Below, one piece after another: positions 1 to 7,428 of a stretch of 13,684 nt of DNA. The translations under genes and the position numbers were made by a program. Source of the stretch: Acidimicrobiales bacterium (GTDB lineage: Bacteria > Actinomycetota > Acidimicrobiia > Acidimicrobiales > SHLQ01); the NCBI GenBank assembly GCA_013002375.1, contig JABDJW010000139.1, forward strand, positions 1 through 13,684. The letters run 5' to 3'. The notes under the pieces were generated by a model, which saw nothing but the letters and a program-made list of their open reading frames with translations, was not told the origin of the DNA and did not search any database. How positions within the stretch are numbered: position 1 is the stretch's first letter; each line of letters starts with the position of its first letter.

Positions 1-1
1 G

Positions 2-802
2 GTCGGCACGATCGGTGGCCGAGCCAGCTACTTCCTACGCGGCACCAAGCACCTGTTGCCGGTCGATGCCTGCCCGGTGGCACACCCGCTGGTCGAGGAA
101 CTGATCGTCGATGGCCGCTTCGGCATCGCGGCCGACGTGATGATCCGGGTCGGCGCGCGTACCGGCGACCGCATGGTCGTCGTCGGGCCCACCGCCGACG
201 ACGTACTGGTGCCCGACGATGTGTTGGTGGTCGGCGCCGACGAGCTGAAGGCTCGCAAGCGGGCGTGGATCACCGAGCGAGCGGCCGGCCACACCTTCCG
301 GGTGTCGGCCCGGTCGTTCTTCCAGGCTCGACCCGATGGTGCCGACGCCCTGGTCGAGGCAGTGCATCGCCACCTCGGCCCGGTGTCAGACACCGACACC
401 ATCGCCGACCTCTACGGTGGCGTCGGCCTGTTCGCGGCGTCGATGCCCGAGGCGGCGCCGATCACGTTGGTCGAATCGAGCCCCAGCGCGGTGGCCGATG
501 CCAAGTACAACCTGGCCGACCACAACGTCCGGGTGGTCAAGACCAAAGCCGAGAAGTGGACGCCGGACCGCACCGACATCGTCATCGCCGATCCATCCCG
601 GGAGGGGCTGCACCCCAAGGCGGCCCAACGGATCTCGCAGACCCGATCCGATCGGGTCGTGCTGGTGAGTTGCGATCCCGCAGCCATGGCGCGCGACGTC
701 GGCGAGCTGGGCACCTACGGCCTGAAGCTGCAAGCGCTGACGATCGTCGATCTCTTCCCCCAGACCAGCCACATCGAAACAGTGGCGAGTTTTTCCCGTT
801 AG
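2..802 (+). CDS. TrmA/RumA-family RNA (uracil-C5) methyltransferase, 5'-truncated by window edge
   Basis: This is the C-terminal 266 residues of a class I SAM-dependent RNA m5U methyltransferase; the start lies upstream of the window, and the frame is open from base 2. The family transfers a methyl group from SAM to C5 of uridine in tRNA or 23S rRNA through a covalent cysteine intermediate. Visible family motifs, in order, are: a CPVAHPLV stretch about 24 residues in; VSARSFFQ; the SAM-binding loop DLYGGVGLFA; DPSREG; the nucleophile loop VSCDPAAMARD, with its Cys codon at 671-673; and the C-terminal FPQTSHIE with the general-base Glu. All catalytic elements in this part are intact, so the enzyme looks functional. 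The N-terminal part (TRAM domain or Fe-S cysteines) is off the window, so TrmA, RlmC and RlmD types cannot be told apart. It is probably a housekeeping neighbour unrelated to the polysaccharide genes. Its TAG stop shares bases with the stop of the opposing gene. Confidence 0.9.
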   Translation, partial: VGTIGGRASYFLRGTKHLLPVDACPVAHPLVEELIVDGRFGIAADVMIRVGARTGDRMVVVGPTADDVLVPDDVLVVGADELKARKRAWITERAAGHTFRVSARSFFQARPDGADALVEAVHRHLGPVSDTDTIADLYGGVGLFAASMPEAAPITLVESSPSAVADAKYNLADHNVRVVKTKAEKWTPDRTDIVIADPSREGLHPKAAQRISQTRSDRVVLVSCDPAAMARDVGELGTYGLKLQALTIVDLFPQTSHIETVASFSR

Positions 803-1761
803 GCGGGGAGGAGCGTGCTCTTCATCCAGGCCGCGGTGGTTTCGAGGCCTTCGCGCAGTGGGCGGGGCTCGATGGTGGGGAACAGCTCGGCGACCAGGTC
901 GCCGGCGGCCTGCGAGTGCGGCACGTCGCCGGCCCGGTTCTCGATGTGTTGGAGCTCGAGTTCCTGATCGAGCAGCTCGGCGATCAGTTCGATCACCGAC
1001 AACAGCGTGGTGCGGGTGCCGAAGGCGAGGTTCACCGGCTCGGCGCAGGACACTCGGCGCAGGATGGCGTCGGTGATCACCGACGTCACGGTGCCGACGT
1101 AGGTGAAGTCGCGGCTCTGGGTTCCGTCGCCGTGCACGGTCAGGGGTTGGTTGCGCAGCGCAGCATCGAGGAAGGCGGGCACGACGGCCGCATACGCGTG
1201 GCCGGCCGCCTGCAGCGGGCCGAACACGTTGAAGAAGCGGAAGGCCAGCGCCGGCAGTTCGTAGCTGTGTCCGTAGGCGAGGGTGTACGCCTCGGCGGCC
1301 AGCTTGCTGGCGGCATAGGGAGAAATCGGGCGGGTGGCCAGTCCTTCGTGTTTGGGCAGTTCGGGGTTGGCGCCGTAGACCGAGGACGACGAGGCGACGA
1401 TGATCTGGCGGCCGCCATCGCGTCGAGCCCCCTCCAACACGTTGACCGTGCCGCTGGCGTTCACCAGGTGGCTGGGCACCGGATCGGCCACCGAGCGCGG
1501 TACCGAGGGGCGCGCCGCCAGGTGCACGATGGCATCGGCCTGTTCGAGCACCGGGTCGAGTTCGTGGGTGTCGAGAATCGAGCCGACCACCAGGTCGGCG
1601 TTGGTTCCCTCGAGGTTGCGGGGGTTGCCGGTCGACAGGTCGTCGAAGGCGATGACCCGACCGATGCCCGGCGTGTCGAGCAGCTGCCGACAGAGGTTTG
1701 CGCCGATGAACCCCGCGCCGCCGGTGACCACGATCACCTTGGTCTCGCTCACAGCTTCCAC
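799..1761 (-). CDS. NAD-dependent epimerase/dehydratase, UDP-GlcNAc/UDP-glucose 4-epimerase type
   Basis: This 320-residue extended short-chain dehydrogenase/reductase probably inverts C4 of a UDP-hexose or UDP-HexNAc in the cytoplasm, supplying a precursor for the polysaccharide. The NAD-binding loop TGGAGFIG is at residues 13-20, an SSSSVYG segment is at about 124-130, and the catalytic YAASK (Tyr149, Lys153) follows. The FGPLQ...YAAVVP and GDGTQSRDFTYV segments resemble WbpP/Gne-type UDP-GlcNAc 4-epimerases, but the substrate cannot be fixed from sequence alone. The GTG at 1761 is chosen as start because a strong ribosome binding site, GGAGAGGAA, lies 9 nt upstream. An in-frame GTG at 1752 is the alternative. 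The frame also stays open upstream to 1878, but that extension has no SDR character. The gene is divergent from the GT4 gene at 1878 and meets the methyltransferase gene tail to tail, with overlapping stops. Confidence 0.9.
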   Translation of the reverse strand: MEAVSETKVIVVTGGAGFIGANLCRQLLDTPGIGRVIAFDDLSTGNPRNLEGTNADLVVGSILDTHELDPVLEQADAIVHLAARPSVPRSVADPVPSHLVNASGTVNVLEGARRDGGRQIIVASSSSVYGANPELPKHEGLATRPISPYAASKLAAEAYTLAYGHSYELPALAFRFFNVFGPLQAAGHAYAAVVPAFLDAALRNQPLTVHGDGTQSRDFTYVGTVTSVITDAILRRVSCAEPVNLAFGTRTTLLSVIELIAELLDQELELQHIENRAGDVPHSQAAGDLVAELFPTIEPRPLREGLETTAAWMKSTLLPA

Positions 1762-1770
1762 GTCAACCGG

Positions 1771-1779
1771 TTCCTCTCC
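1771..1779 (-). promoter_or_regulatory. Ribosome binding site that sets the epimerase start
   Basis: On the minus strand the sequence reads GGAGAGGAA, followed 9 nt later by the GTG at 1761-1759. This is a near-consensus Shine-Dalgarno at ideal spacing. It favours this GTG over the one three codons downstream and over longer upstream extensions. Confidence 0.65.
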
Positions 1780-1815
1780 GCGCCGGCACGGCCGGCCCAC
1801 TTTCACAACAGATCT

Positions 1816-1833
1816 CCAATCGGCGGCGATTGG
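1816..1833. promoter_or_regulatory. Inverted repeat in the epimerase/glycosyltransferase divergent gap
   Basis: CCAATC and GATTGG form a perfect 6-bp dyad around a 6-nt centre (GGCGGC), inside the 116-bp gap between the divergent genes starting at 1761 and 1878. It could be an operator for one or both promoters. No convincing -35/-10 pair was found. A TAGTTT at 1859-1864, 13 nt before the ATG at 1878, is only a weak -10 candidate. A chance dyad of this size is possible. Confidence 0.3.
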
Positions 1834-1877
1834 TCCGACCTGAGGGCCCCGAAACCGGTAGTTTTCGGGTTCGAACA

Positions 1878-2951
1878 ATGCGGATACTGCAGCTGATCTC
1901 CGATACCGACCGCCGCGGCGCGCAAGTTTTTGCGATCCAGTTGGCTGATCGCCTGAACACTCGCGGCCACGAGGTCACGACCGAGGCGCTCGTCGCCGGA
2001 GCGTCGGCGGCCGATGTCGAGGCGGGCGTGCTGTCCTCGGATACCAAGTGGCGAGGCGCGGTCAGCCCGTTACGCAAGGTGGGCAACAGCTATGACATCG
2101 TCGTCGCCCACGGCTCGAGCACCCTGCCGGCGGTCAAGGCGGCCCGCCTGAAGGTGCCGTACGTGTACCGCAGCATCGGCGACCTCACCCATTGGGTCGA
2201 CACCAGGCGCAAGCGCTTCTGGGTGTCGAAGGCACTGCGGTCAGCTGCTGGTGTCACCGCGCTGTGGCCCAGCGTCGGTCAAGATATCGTCCACGTCTTC
2301 GGGGTGCCCAAAGAGCGGGTGCGGGTCATTCCCAACGCCAGCGATCCCGAGGACTTCACGCCGATCACCCCCGAGGAGCGGTCCCGGTCGCGCCAGGCCC
2401 TCGGCCTCGACGCCGACACCTTCGTGGTCGTCTCGGTCGGCGCGCTGGCGCCCGAGAAGCGGCTCGACCGGCTGGTCCATGCCGTGAGCCGCATCGACGA
2501 TGCCCATCTGCTGATCGCCGGCGACGGACCTTCGGCCGACATCGTCGAGCGTCGGGCGGCCGAGCTCAAAGCGCCGGTCACCCTGTTGGGTGCGGTGGCG
2601 CGGGCGCAGGAGGTCATGGCCGCCGGCGACGTGTTCGCGATGTGCAGCGAAACCGAAGGCCAGCCCGGGGTGTTGATCGAGGCCGGCCTTCGCGGTCTGC
2701 CGCTGGTCAGCACCGATGTCGGCGGCGTGCGCCAGATCGTCCGGCCCCGGGAGACCGGCTTCCTGATCAAACCCGACGAGAGCGGGCTCATCGATCGCAT
2801 CGCCGGCGCGCTCGAGAAGTCCCGGACCGAAGGCCCGGCGCTCGGCCGGAATGCTCGCGAGCTGTGTGCGTCGACGTTCTCCCTCGATCGGGTCGCAACC
2901 CAGTGGGAGAACTTCCTGACCGAGATCGTCGCCGCTCGCGGTTCCGGGTAG
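1878..2951 (+). CDS. Glycosyltransferase family 4 (GT-B fold)
   Basis: This 357-residue retaining glycosyltransferase probably adds one sugar from a nucleotide donor to a lipid-linked polysaccharide intermediate at the inner face of the membrane. The N-terminal Rossmann half begins MRILQLISDTDRRGAQ, typical of family 4. The linker has IPNASDPEDF (about 151-160). The C-terminal donor-binding half shows GALAPEKRLDRLV (188-200), AGDGPS (214-219) and the family EX7E signature with Glu260 and Glu268, followed by GLPLVSTDVGGVRQIV. Length is normal. The ATG at 1878 starts directly at the first beta strand; there is no clear Shine-Dalgarno upstream, so start position and initiation mode are less certain than the family call. 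The gene stands alone on its strand. It is divergent from the epimerase and convergent with the GNAT gene, with 12 nt between their ends. Donor and acceptor are unknown. Confidence 0.9.
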   Translation: MRILQLISDTDRRGAQVFAIQLADRLNTRGHEVTTEALVAGASAADVEAGVLSSDTKWRGAVSPLRKVGNSYDIVVAHGSSTLPAVKAARLKVPYVYRSIGDLTHWVDTRRKRFWVSKALRSAAGVTALWPSVGQDIVHVFGVPKERVRVIPNASDPEDFTPITPEERSRSRQALGLDADTFVVVSVGALAPEKRLDRLVHAVSRIDDAHLLIAGDGPSADIVERRAAELKAPVTLLGAVARAQEVMAAGDVFAMCSETEGQPGVLIEAGLRGLPLVSTDVGGVRQIVRPRETGFLIKPDESGLIDRIAGALEKSRTEGPALGRNARELCASTFSLDRVATQWENFLTEIVAARGSG

Positions 2952-2963
2952 CGCAGGCCGCAG

Positions 2964-3932
2964 TCAGAACAATTCGATGTCGGCCAGCGAGAGGTGCATC
3001 CGCGACAGCGGCGGCGCCAGGGAGGCCAGCGGTCGGGTGGTGAGCAGCGGGCCCTGGCCCGGGATGGGCAGCAGGCCGCGCCGCAGCTGACCGGGGCCGG
3101 CCAGCAGCAGATAGTCGGCATCGACCGCCCGGCGGAGCGCCTTGAGCAGGGGAGCGAGGGCGCCGGCGTCGGGGAGCAGCAGGTCGGCAACCGTGGCTTC
3201 GACTGCTCCGCCGCGGCCCCGCAATCGGAAGATCGCCGTGCCCTCTCGGGGGTCGCGCCCCAGGGTGACGGCCCGATAGTGCAGCTCGGGCAACCCGTAG
3301 CGCCATCGGTAGTACGCCGGTGTCCGGTTGGTCCGGAAACCGGGATCGGTGCCCGCGTCGAGCGGTTGGAGTTCGGCCGCGACCGCGTCGTCGGCGAAGA
3401 TCTCGGGCGCCGGTCGGCCCGCCGAGGATGCCCGAGACCACTTCTCGGCCGCGGTGCGGGCCGAGGCCATCCGCAGCGCCGAGCGGAGCCCGGTGGGGCG
3501 GGCCGCGATCGGGACCCGACCGGCCTCCGACCACCCCATCTTCAGGTAACCGGGCCGGCTCTGGTCGTTCGGCGTGTTGAAGATGAACTCGGTGCCGGCT
3601 TCGGTCAGTTCGTCCACCGCCAGCATGGTGAGCTTCTTGAAGATGCCCCGACCTTGGAACTCCGGGTCGGTGGCGGTATCGACCGGTCGGGCCGCGCGAA
3701 CCACTGCGCCCGAAGCATCCAGGAACTCCCAACGCAGCATGGTGCGGAATCCGGCCAGCCGGTCACCCGCGACGGCTACCCATTGTGGTGAAGCGCCGAA
3801 CGGATTCTGTTCGTGCTTCCACCGGAACAGCGCTTCGTTGGGCTCGCCGGCGGTCCAGCCCAGGGCTCGGCCCGCGAGGGCGACGATCTTCTCGGTCTCG
3901 GTGGGCTCGGCGGCCCGAACGGTGATCTCCAC
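2964..3932 (-). CDS. GNAT-family N-acyltransferase with two GNAT-like halves
   Basis: This 322-residue protein has a GNAT (acetyl-CoA-dependent acyltransferase) N-terminal domain. The beta4-alpha3 acetyl-CoA loop is clear at about residues 88-100 (TDPEFQGRGIFKK), followed by the late-GNAT segment FIFNTPND...GYLKMGW at about 117-134. The second half (about 195-322) looks like a degenerate second GNAT unit: it has a segment resembling the NEALFRWKH stretch of the first half (TPAYYRWRYG) but no Q/RxxGxG loop. Such proteins occur in polysaccharide loci, where they may acylate an amino sugar; here the amino sugar could come from the aminotransferase encoded at 7421-8545. That link is inference. 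The start is a GTG with no clear ribosome binding site. The gene is divergent from the deacetylase gene at 4020. Confidence 0.8.
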   Translation of the reverse strand: MEITVRAAEPTETEKIVALAGRALGWTAGEPNEALFRWKHEQNPFGASPQWVAVAGDRLAGFRTMLRWEFLDASGAVVRAARPVDTATDPEFQGRGIFKKLTMLAVDELTEAGTEFIFNTPNDQSRPGYLKMGWSEAGRVPIAARPTGLRSALRMASARTAAEKWSRASSAGRPAPEIFADDAVAAELQPLDAGTDPGFRTNRTPAYYRWRYGLPELHYRAVTLGRDPREGTAIFRLRGRGGAVEATVADLLLPDAGALAPLLKALRRAVDADYLLLAGPGQLRRGLLPIPGQGPLLTTRPLASLAPPLSRMHLSLADIELF

Positions 3933-4019
3933 GACGGCCAGAGGTTAGTGGCCCGACCGGTCCGTCCCGGGTTCGTGGGGTTGGCTCAATCGGGGCGCGG
4001 CCGGGCCGATGGGAACCCC

Positions 4020-4847
4020 GTGACCACAACCCTGCTCCGGCGTTCCTTCTTTCGGCGCGCCGCGAAAGCCGTTGCCCATGCCGGCGATCAGGTTCGTCCC
4101 CCGAAGCGGGGGCTGGTGATCCTGGCGTACCACCGGGTGGGCGGACGCACCCCGGTCGAGGTCGACCTGCCGACCGGTTTGTTCGAGGAGCAGATGGCCG
4201 CCTTGGCCAGAACCAAGTCGGTGTTGCGCCTCGACGATGCGGTCGCTCGTCTGGCCCGGGGCGAAGACCTGACCGGCCGGGTCGTGGTCACGTTCGACGA
4301 CGGCACCGCTGATTTCGAGAGCGACGCCCTGCCGGTCCTGGAGTGCTACCACCTTCCGGCGACGCTGTACGTGGCCACCGATTTCGTCGACCAGAATCGT
4401 CCGTTTCCCGACGACGGGAAGCCGCTGAGTTGGGCTGCGCTCGCCGACTGCGTTGCGACCGGCCTGGTCGATGTCGGCTCGCACACCCACACCCACGTGC
4501 TGCTCGATCGGGTCACCACGGCCGAGGCCATCGACGAGCTCGAACGCTCGATCGACCTGATCAACACCAACCTGCAGCTCGACGCCGACCACTTCGCCTA
4601 TCCGAAAGCGGTGGCGCCCAGCGCTCCCGTCGAGGAGGTCGTACGCGACCGTTTCGTGACGGCCGCGCTGGCCGGCACCCGGCCCAACCCGGCCGGTCGA
4701 ACCGATCTTCACCGGCTGTCGCGCTCGCCGGTGCAGGTCGCCGACGGCATGCGGTACTTCGAACAGAAGGTCTCCGGCGGTATGAGGCTCGAGGACGACC
4801 TCCGCCGGCTGCTGAACCGGCGCCGCTACGCCGGGTTGCGCCGATGA
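4020..4847 (+). CDS. Polysaccharide deacetylase (NodB/CE4 family)
   Basis: This 275-residue metal-dependent deacetylase probably removes acetyl groups from N-acetyl-hexosamines of the polysaccharide or its lipid-linked precursor. The sequence shows an early LAYHRV (35-40), motif 1 VTFDDG (90-95, with Asp93 as likely base and Asp94 as metal ligand), and motif 2 SHTHTH (154-159, with His155 and His159 as metal ligands). Motif 3 appears as FAYPKA (192-197), where many relatives have glycine in the last position. There is no signal peptide: the N-terminus is basic (LLRRSFFRRAAK), so cytoplasmic or membrane-peripheral action is more likely than secretion. The GTG at 4020 is preceded by a GGGA about 8 nt upstream; the frame is open further upstream without family similarity. 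The TGA stop overlaps the next ATG (ATGA), indicating translational coupling to the glycosyltransferase that follows. Confidence 0.88.
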   Translation: MTTTLLRRSFFRRAAKAVAHAGDQVRPPKRGLVILAYHRVGGRTPVEVDLPTGLFEEQMAALARTKSVLRLDDAVARLARGEDLTGRVVVTFDDGTADFESDALPVLECYHLPATLYVATDFVDQNRPFPDDGKPLSWAALADCVATGLVDVGSHTHTHVLLDRVTTAEAIDELERSIDLINTNLQLDADHFAYPKAVAPSAPVEEVVRDRFVTAALAGTRPNPAGRTDLHRLSRSPVQVADGMRYFEQKVSGGMRLEDDLRRLLNRRRYAGLRR

Positions 4848-6028
4848 CGGCGATCGGAACCGCCCCGTTGTGGACGCCGGCCGCGAAGCCGCGCTTGGTG
4901 CATGTGACCACGACGGACATGAGCCTGGATTGGTTGCTGCGGCCGCAGCTCGAGGCGTTCGCCGCGGCCGGGTACGAGGTGATCGGGGTGTCGGCCCCGG
5001 GCCCCCACGTCGAGGCGCTCGAAGCCTCGGGCATCGAGCACGTACCGGCGCTGTGGCTGACCCGCTCCATGGCGGTGTCGTCCGATCTCAAGGCGCTCGG
5101 GGAGCTCTACCGGATCTTCCGCCGCCTCCAGCCCACCATCGTGCACACCCACAATCCCAAGCCCGGCGTGCTCGGCCGGATCGCGGCCCGGGCGGCCGGC
5201 GTGCCGGTCGTGGTGAACACGGTCCACGGGTTGTACGCCCAGCCCGAGGACCGGTGGTCGAAGCGGCTGGCGGTCTATGGCGCCGAGCGGCTGGCGGCGG
5301 CCAACTCCGACATGGAGCTGGTGCAGAATCCCGAGGACGTCGTGACCCTGCGGTCGTTGCGCCTGCCGCGCGACCGTGTCGCCCTGTTGGGCAATGGCGT
5401 GGACCTCGATCGATTCCAGCCCGGCCGGCTGACCGCAGCCCAGATCGCCGAAGGCCGCCAGGCGCTCGGTATTGCGTCGGGTGAGGTGGTGGCCGGCGTG
5501 GTCGGTCGGTTGGTGAACGAAAAGGGCTATCGCGAAGTGTTGGGTGCGGCCCATCAACTGCGGACGACCCATCCCAAACTGCGGGTGGTGATCGTCGGCC
5601 CGTCGGAGCCGGACAAGGCCGACGCGGTGGATCCGGCGCTCGTCGCCCGGGCCGAAGCCGATGGCGTGCTCTTCCTGGGCCAGCGCGACGATGTCGAGGA
5701 GCTCTACGGCTTGTTCGATTTCTACGTGCTCGCGTCGTACCGCGAGGGGTTCCCCCGCTCGGCGATGGAAGCTGCTGCTTCCGGTATACCGCTCATCGTC
5801 ACCGATATCCGCGGCGGTCGACAGGTCGTCGACGACGGGGTCACCGGCCGGCTGGTGCCGGTGCGCGACACCGACGCTCTCGCCCGGGCCATGGGCCAGC
5901 TGGCCGAGGACGAAGTGGCTCGCCGCCGCATGGCCGCCGCCGGCCTGGGCAAGGCCCGGCGGGAGTTCGACCAGCAACGTCAGATCGACGTGACGCTGGC
6001 TGCGTACGCCCGCCTGCTCGGGCGCTGA
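4844..6028 (+). CDS. Glycosyltransferase family 4 (GT-B fold)
   Basis: This 394-residue GT4 enzyme is translationally coupled to the deacetylase gene through a 4-nt ATGA overlap. The N-terminal half begins PRLVHVTTTDMSLDWLLRPQ at about residue 16 and carries HTHNPKPGVLGRIAARAAGVP (101-121) and VNTVHGLYAQ (124-133), a pattern common in capsule and exopolysaccharide glycosyltransferases. The linker has LGNGVDLDRFQP (182-193). The donor-binding half has VVGRLVNEKGYREVL (219-233), an intact EX7E (Glu301, Glu309) in EGFPRSAMEA, and IPLIVTDIRGGRQVV. It most likely transfers a hexose or aminosugar onto a lipid-linked acceptor at the cytoplasmic membrane. Coupling with the deacetylase suggests that the two act on the same or consecutive intermediates, which is inference. 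A possible weak terminator follows 9 nt after the stop. Confidence 0.92.
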   Translation: MTAIGTAPLWTPAAKPRLVHVTTTDMSLDWLLRPQLEAFAAAGYEVIGVSAPGPHVEALEASGIEHVPALWLTRSMAVSSDLKALGELYRIFRRLQPTIVHTHNPKPGVLGRIAARAAGVPVVVNTVHGLYAQPEDRWSKRLAVYGAERLAAANSDMELVQNPEDVVTLRSLRLPRDRVALLGNGVDLDRFQPGRLTAAQIAEGRQALGIASGEVVAGVVGRLVNEKGYREVLGAAHQLRTTHPKLRVVIVGPSEPDKADAVDPALVARAEADGVLFLGQRDDVEELYGLFDFYVLASYREGFPRSAMEAAASGIPLIVTDIRGGRQVVDDGVTGRLVPVRDTDALARAMGQLAEDEVARRRMAAAGLGKARREFDQQRQIDVTLAAYARLLGR

Positions 6029-6036
6029 CCGGCCGC

Positions 6037-6063
6037 GCGCGGCACGACGTCCTACGGCCGCGC
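6037..6063 (+). terminator. Possible weak intrinsic terminator after the second GT4 gene
   Basis: GCGCGGC and GCCGCGC (7-bp perfect arms) flank a 13-nt loop, starting 9 nt after the stop at 6028. The T tract is short (TTTT at 6072-6075) and 8 nt from the stem, so this is a poor intrinsic terminator by sequence. Its position between convergent genes is what supports the call. Confidence 0.3.
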
Positions 6064-6194
6064 CACCCACATTTTCGGCTCGGTGTGTCGTGACATCGGG
6101 CAATGGCGCAATCCGACCCGGTCACGCAGTTGCCACGGCCGGTCCGCGTCCGGAAGATCTGTGGCACGAGGGCGGGCAATGGGGTGCAGCGCGG

Positions 6195-6264
6195 CAGGCC
6201 GAACAGAGGCTTCCTCGGCCGTCAGGCCGAACAGAGGCTTCCTCGGCCGTCAGGCCGAGCAGAG
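6195..6264. repeat. 28-bp direct tandem repeat, 2.5 copies, with nested hairpins
   Basis: Two identical 28-bp units occupy 6195-6222 and 6223-6250. A third partial copy at 6251-6264 differs at one base (CAGGCCGAG instead of CAGGCCGAA). At each junction, TCGGCC and GGCCGA form a 6-bp stem with a GTCA loop (6215-6230 and 6243-6258). The partial copy lies inside the 3' end of the opposing glycosyltransferase gene, and that gene's stop codon (6250-6252) sits in the loop of the second hairpin. The unit is not a multiple of 3. No U tract follows on either strand. The array lies in the 221-nt gap between convergent genes, where the rest (6076-6194) shows nothing recognisable. Confidence 0.85.
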
Positions 6265-7428
6265 CGTCAAATACTCGCCCTCGAGCCGTGCGGTGGTGCG
6301 CTCGGCGTCGAACGACAGGGCCCGGATGCGGGCCGCGTCGCCCAGCCGGCGCCGTAGATCGCGGTCGTCGATCAGCGCCCGGTGGGCGTCGGCCAACCCG
6401 GCGGCGTCGTCGATGTCCACGAGCAACGCCTCCTTGTCGTGGCGCACCGCCTGGGGGATGCCGCCGGCGCGGGTGGCGGCGACCGGGCGGCCCAGCGCGA
6501 GGGCGTCCATCAGGGCGACCGGAAGGCCCTCGTGGCGCGACGACATCGTGAACACGTCGAACGCCGCGGTGACCGCGGTGGCATCGGGTCGATACCCGGC
6601 CAGAATCACCCGATCGCCCAGCCCGAGCCGTTCGTGCTGCTCGATGATGGCCGCCTCGAGCGGGCCCTGACCGACCAGTAGGTACCGGCAATTGGGGCGG
6701 GAGCCGACGACATCGGCGGCGACATCGAGCAACAGGTCATAGGCCTTCTCGTTGCGGTAGTTGGCGACCGTTCCGATCACGACCTCGTCGTCGCTCAGGC
6801 CGAACTCGGCCCGGATCTCGGCCCGCCGCGCGGCCAGCGCCTCGGTGCGAGCCACATCGATGCCGTGCACGACCACGTCGACGGCGGAAGCAGACGGCAT
6901 GGTGGCCGCGACATCGTCGGACACCGCGAAGGTGCGGCTGTCGAGACCGATGGTGGCTCGATTGGCCAAGCGGGTGATCGGGTGGTGCCGTGGCCACCGG
7001 TTGTGCTCGGTGGCGACAACGTGGGGCCGCCGGTCGGGCGGCAAGGCCCGGGCCATGATGCGCACGGTGGCGGCCAGCAGCGGCGAGTGCACGTGCACCA
7101 CGTCGAACGGGGTGTCGATCAGCAGCCGGCGCAGCCGGGGAATCCAGGCCCCGGCCGGCGCCCGAGTCCCGGTGGACGGCCACGTACCCGTGGAGAAAGT
7201 CGGTTCGGGGGTCAAGCAGACCGCCGGTACGCCTTGTTCGGCCAGTAACGGCACCAGGTGGTTCTTCTCGGGCACGACGTAGGCGACCACATAGTCGAAC
7301 CGGCCGCGATCGTGCTTGCGGGCGTGCTGCACCAAGAGCTGCTCGGCGCCGCCGGGACCGAGGCCCTTGATCAGCTGCAGCACGCGTATGCGTCCTGGCT
7401 TCGCCGGGTTGGGTCCTGGCTCAGCCAT
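6250..7428 (-). CDS. Glycosyltransferase family 4 (GT-B fold)
   Basis: This 392-residue GT4 enzyme has the N-terminal glycine-rich loop IKGLGPGGAEQLL (20-32), HVHSPLLAATVRIMAR (112-127) and ATEHNRW (139-145). The donor-binding half has GTVANYRNEKAYDLLL (219-234), LVGQGPLE (251-258) and EGLPVALMDALALGRPVAATRAGGIPQAV (from 300). The usual EX7E signature reads Glu300 to Asp308, a conservative substitution at the second acidic position. The ATG at 7428 has a good GGAG ribosome binding site 5 nt upstream and overlaps the end of the upstream aminotransferase gene by 8 nt, so the two are co-translated. It may transfer the aminosugar made by its partner; this is inference from coupling only. The last codons and the stop lie in the first part of a 28-bp tandem repeat, so the C-terminus may have been shaped by repeat slippage. 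Confidence 0.9.
   Translation of the reverse strand: MAEPGPNPAKPGRIRVLQLIKGLGPGGAEQLLVQHARKHDRGRFDYVVAYVVPEKNHLVPLLAEQGVPAVCLTPEPTFSTGTWPSTGTRAPAGAWIPRLRRLLIDTPFDVVHVHSPLLAATVRIMARALPPDRRPHVVATEHNRWPRHHPITRLANRATIGLDSRTFAVSDDVAATMPSASAVDVVVHGIDVARTEALAARRAEIRAEFGLSDDEVVIGTVANYRNEKAYDLLLDVAADVVGSRPNCRYLLVGQGPLEAAIIEQHERLGLGDRVILAGYRPDATAVTAAFDVFTMSSRHEGLPVALMDALALGRPVAATRAGGIPQAVRHDKEALLVDIDDAAGLADAHRALIDDRDLRRRLGDAARIRALSFDAERTTARLEGEYLTLCSA

Noticed and set aside
265..1896. A 543-codon open frame on the + strand across the methyltransferase end and the epimerase
   Set aside because: It is antisense to a clear epimerase and out of frame with the methyltransferase. It has no recognisable motif and its composition is typical of a high-GC shadow frame.
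6032..6043. 12-bp perfect palindrome GCCGCGCGCGGC
   Set aside because: It has no loop and is made only of G and C, so it is readily explained by base composition; the 7-bp stem with a loop at 6037-6063 is the better structure.
4826..6103. 425-codon minus-strand frame opposite the second GT4 gene
   Set aside because: It is a mirror frame of a strongly recognisable glycosyltransferase and shows no family motif of its own.
6195..6264. 28-bp repeats as a possible CRISPR array
   Set aside because: The units are directly adjacent with no spacers, there are only 2.5 copies, and no cas gene is present.
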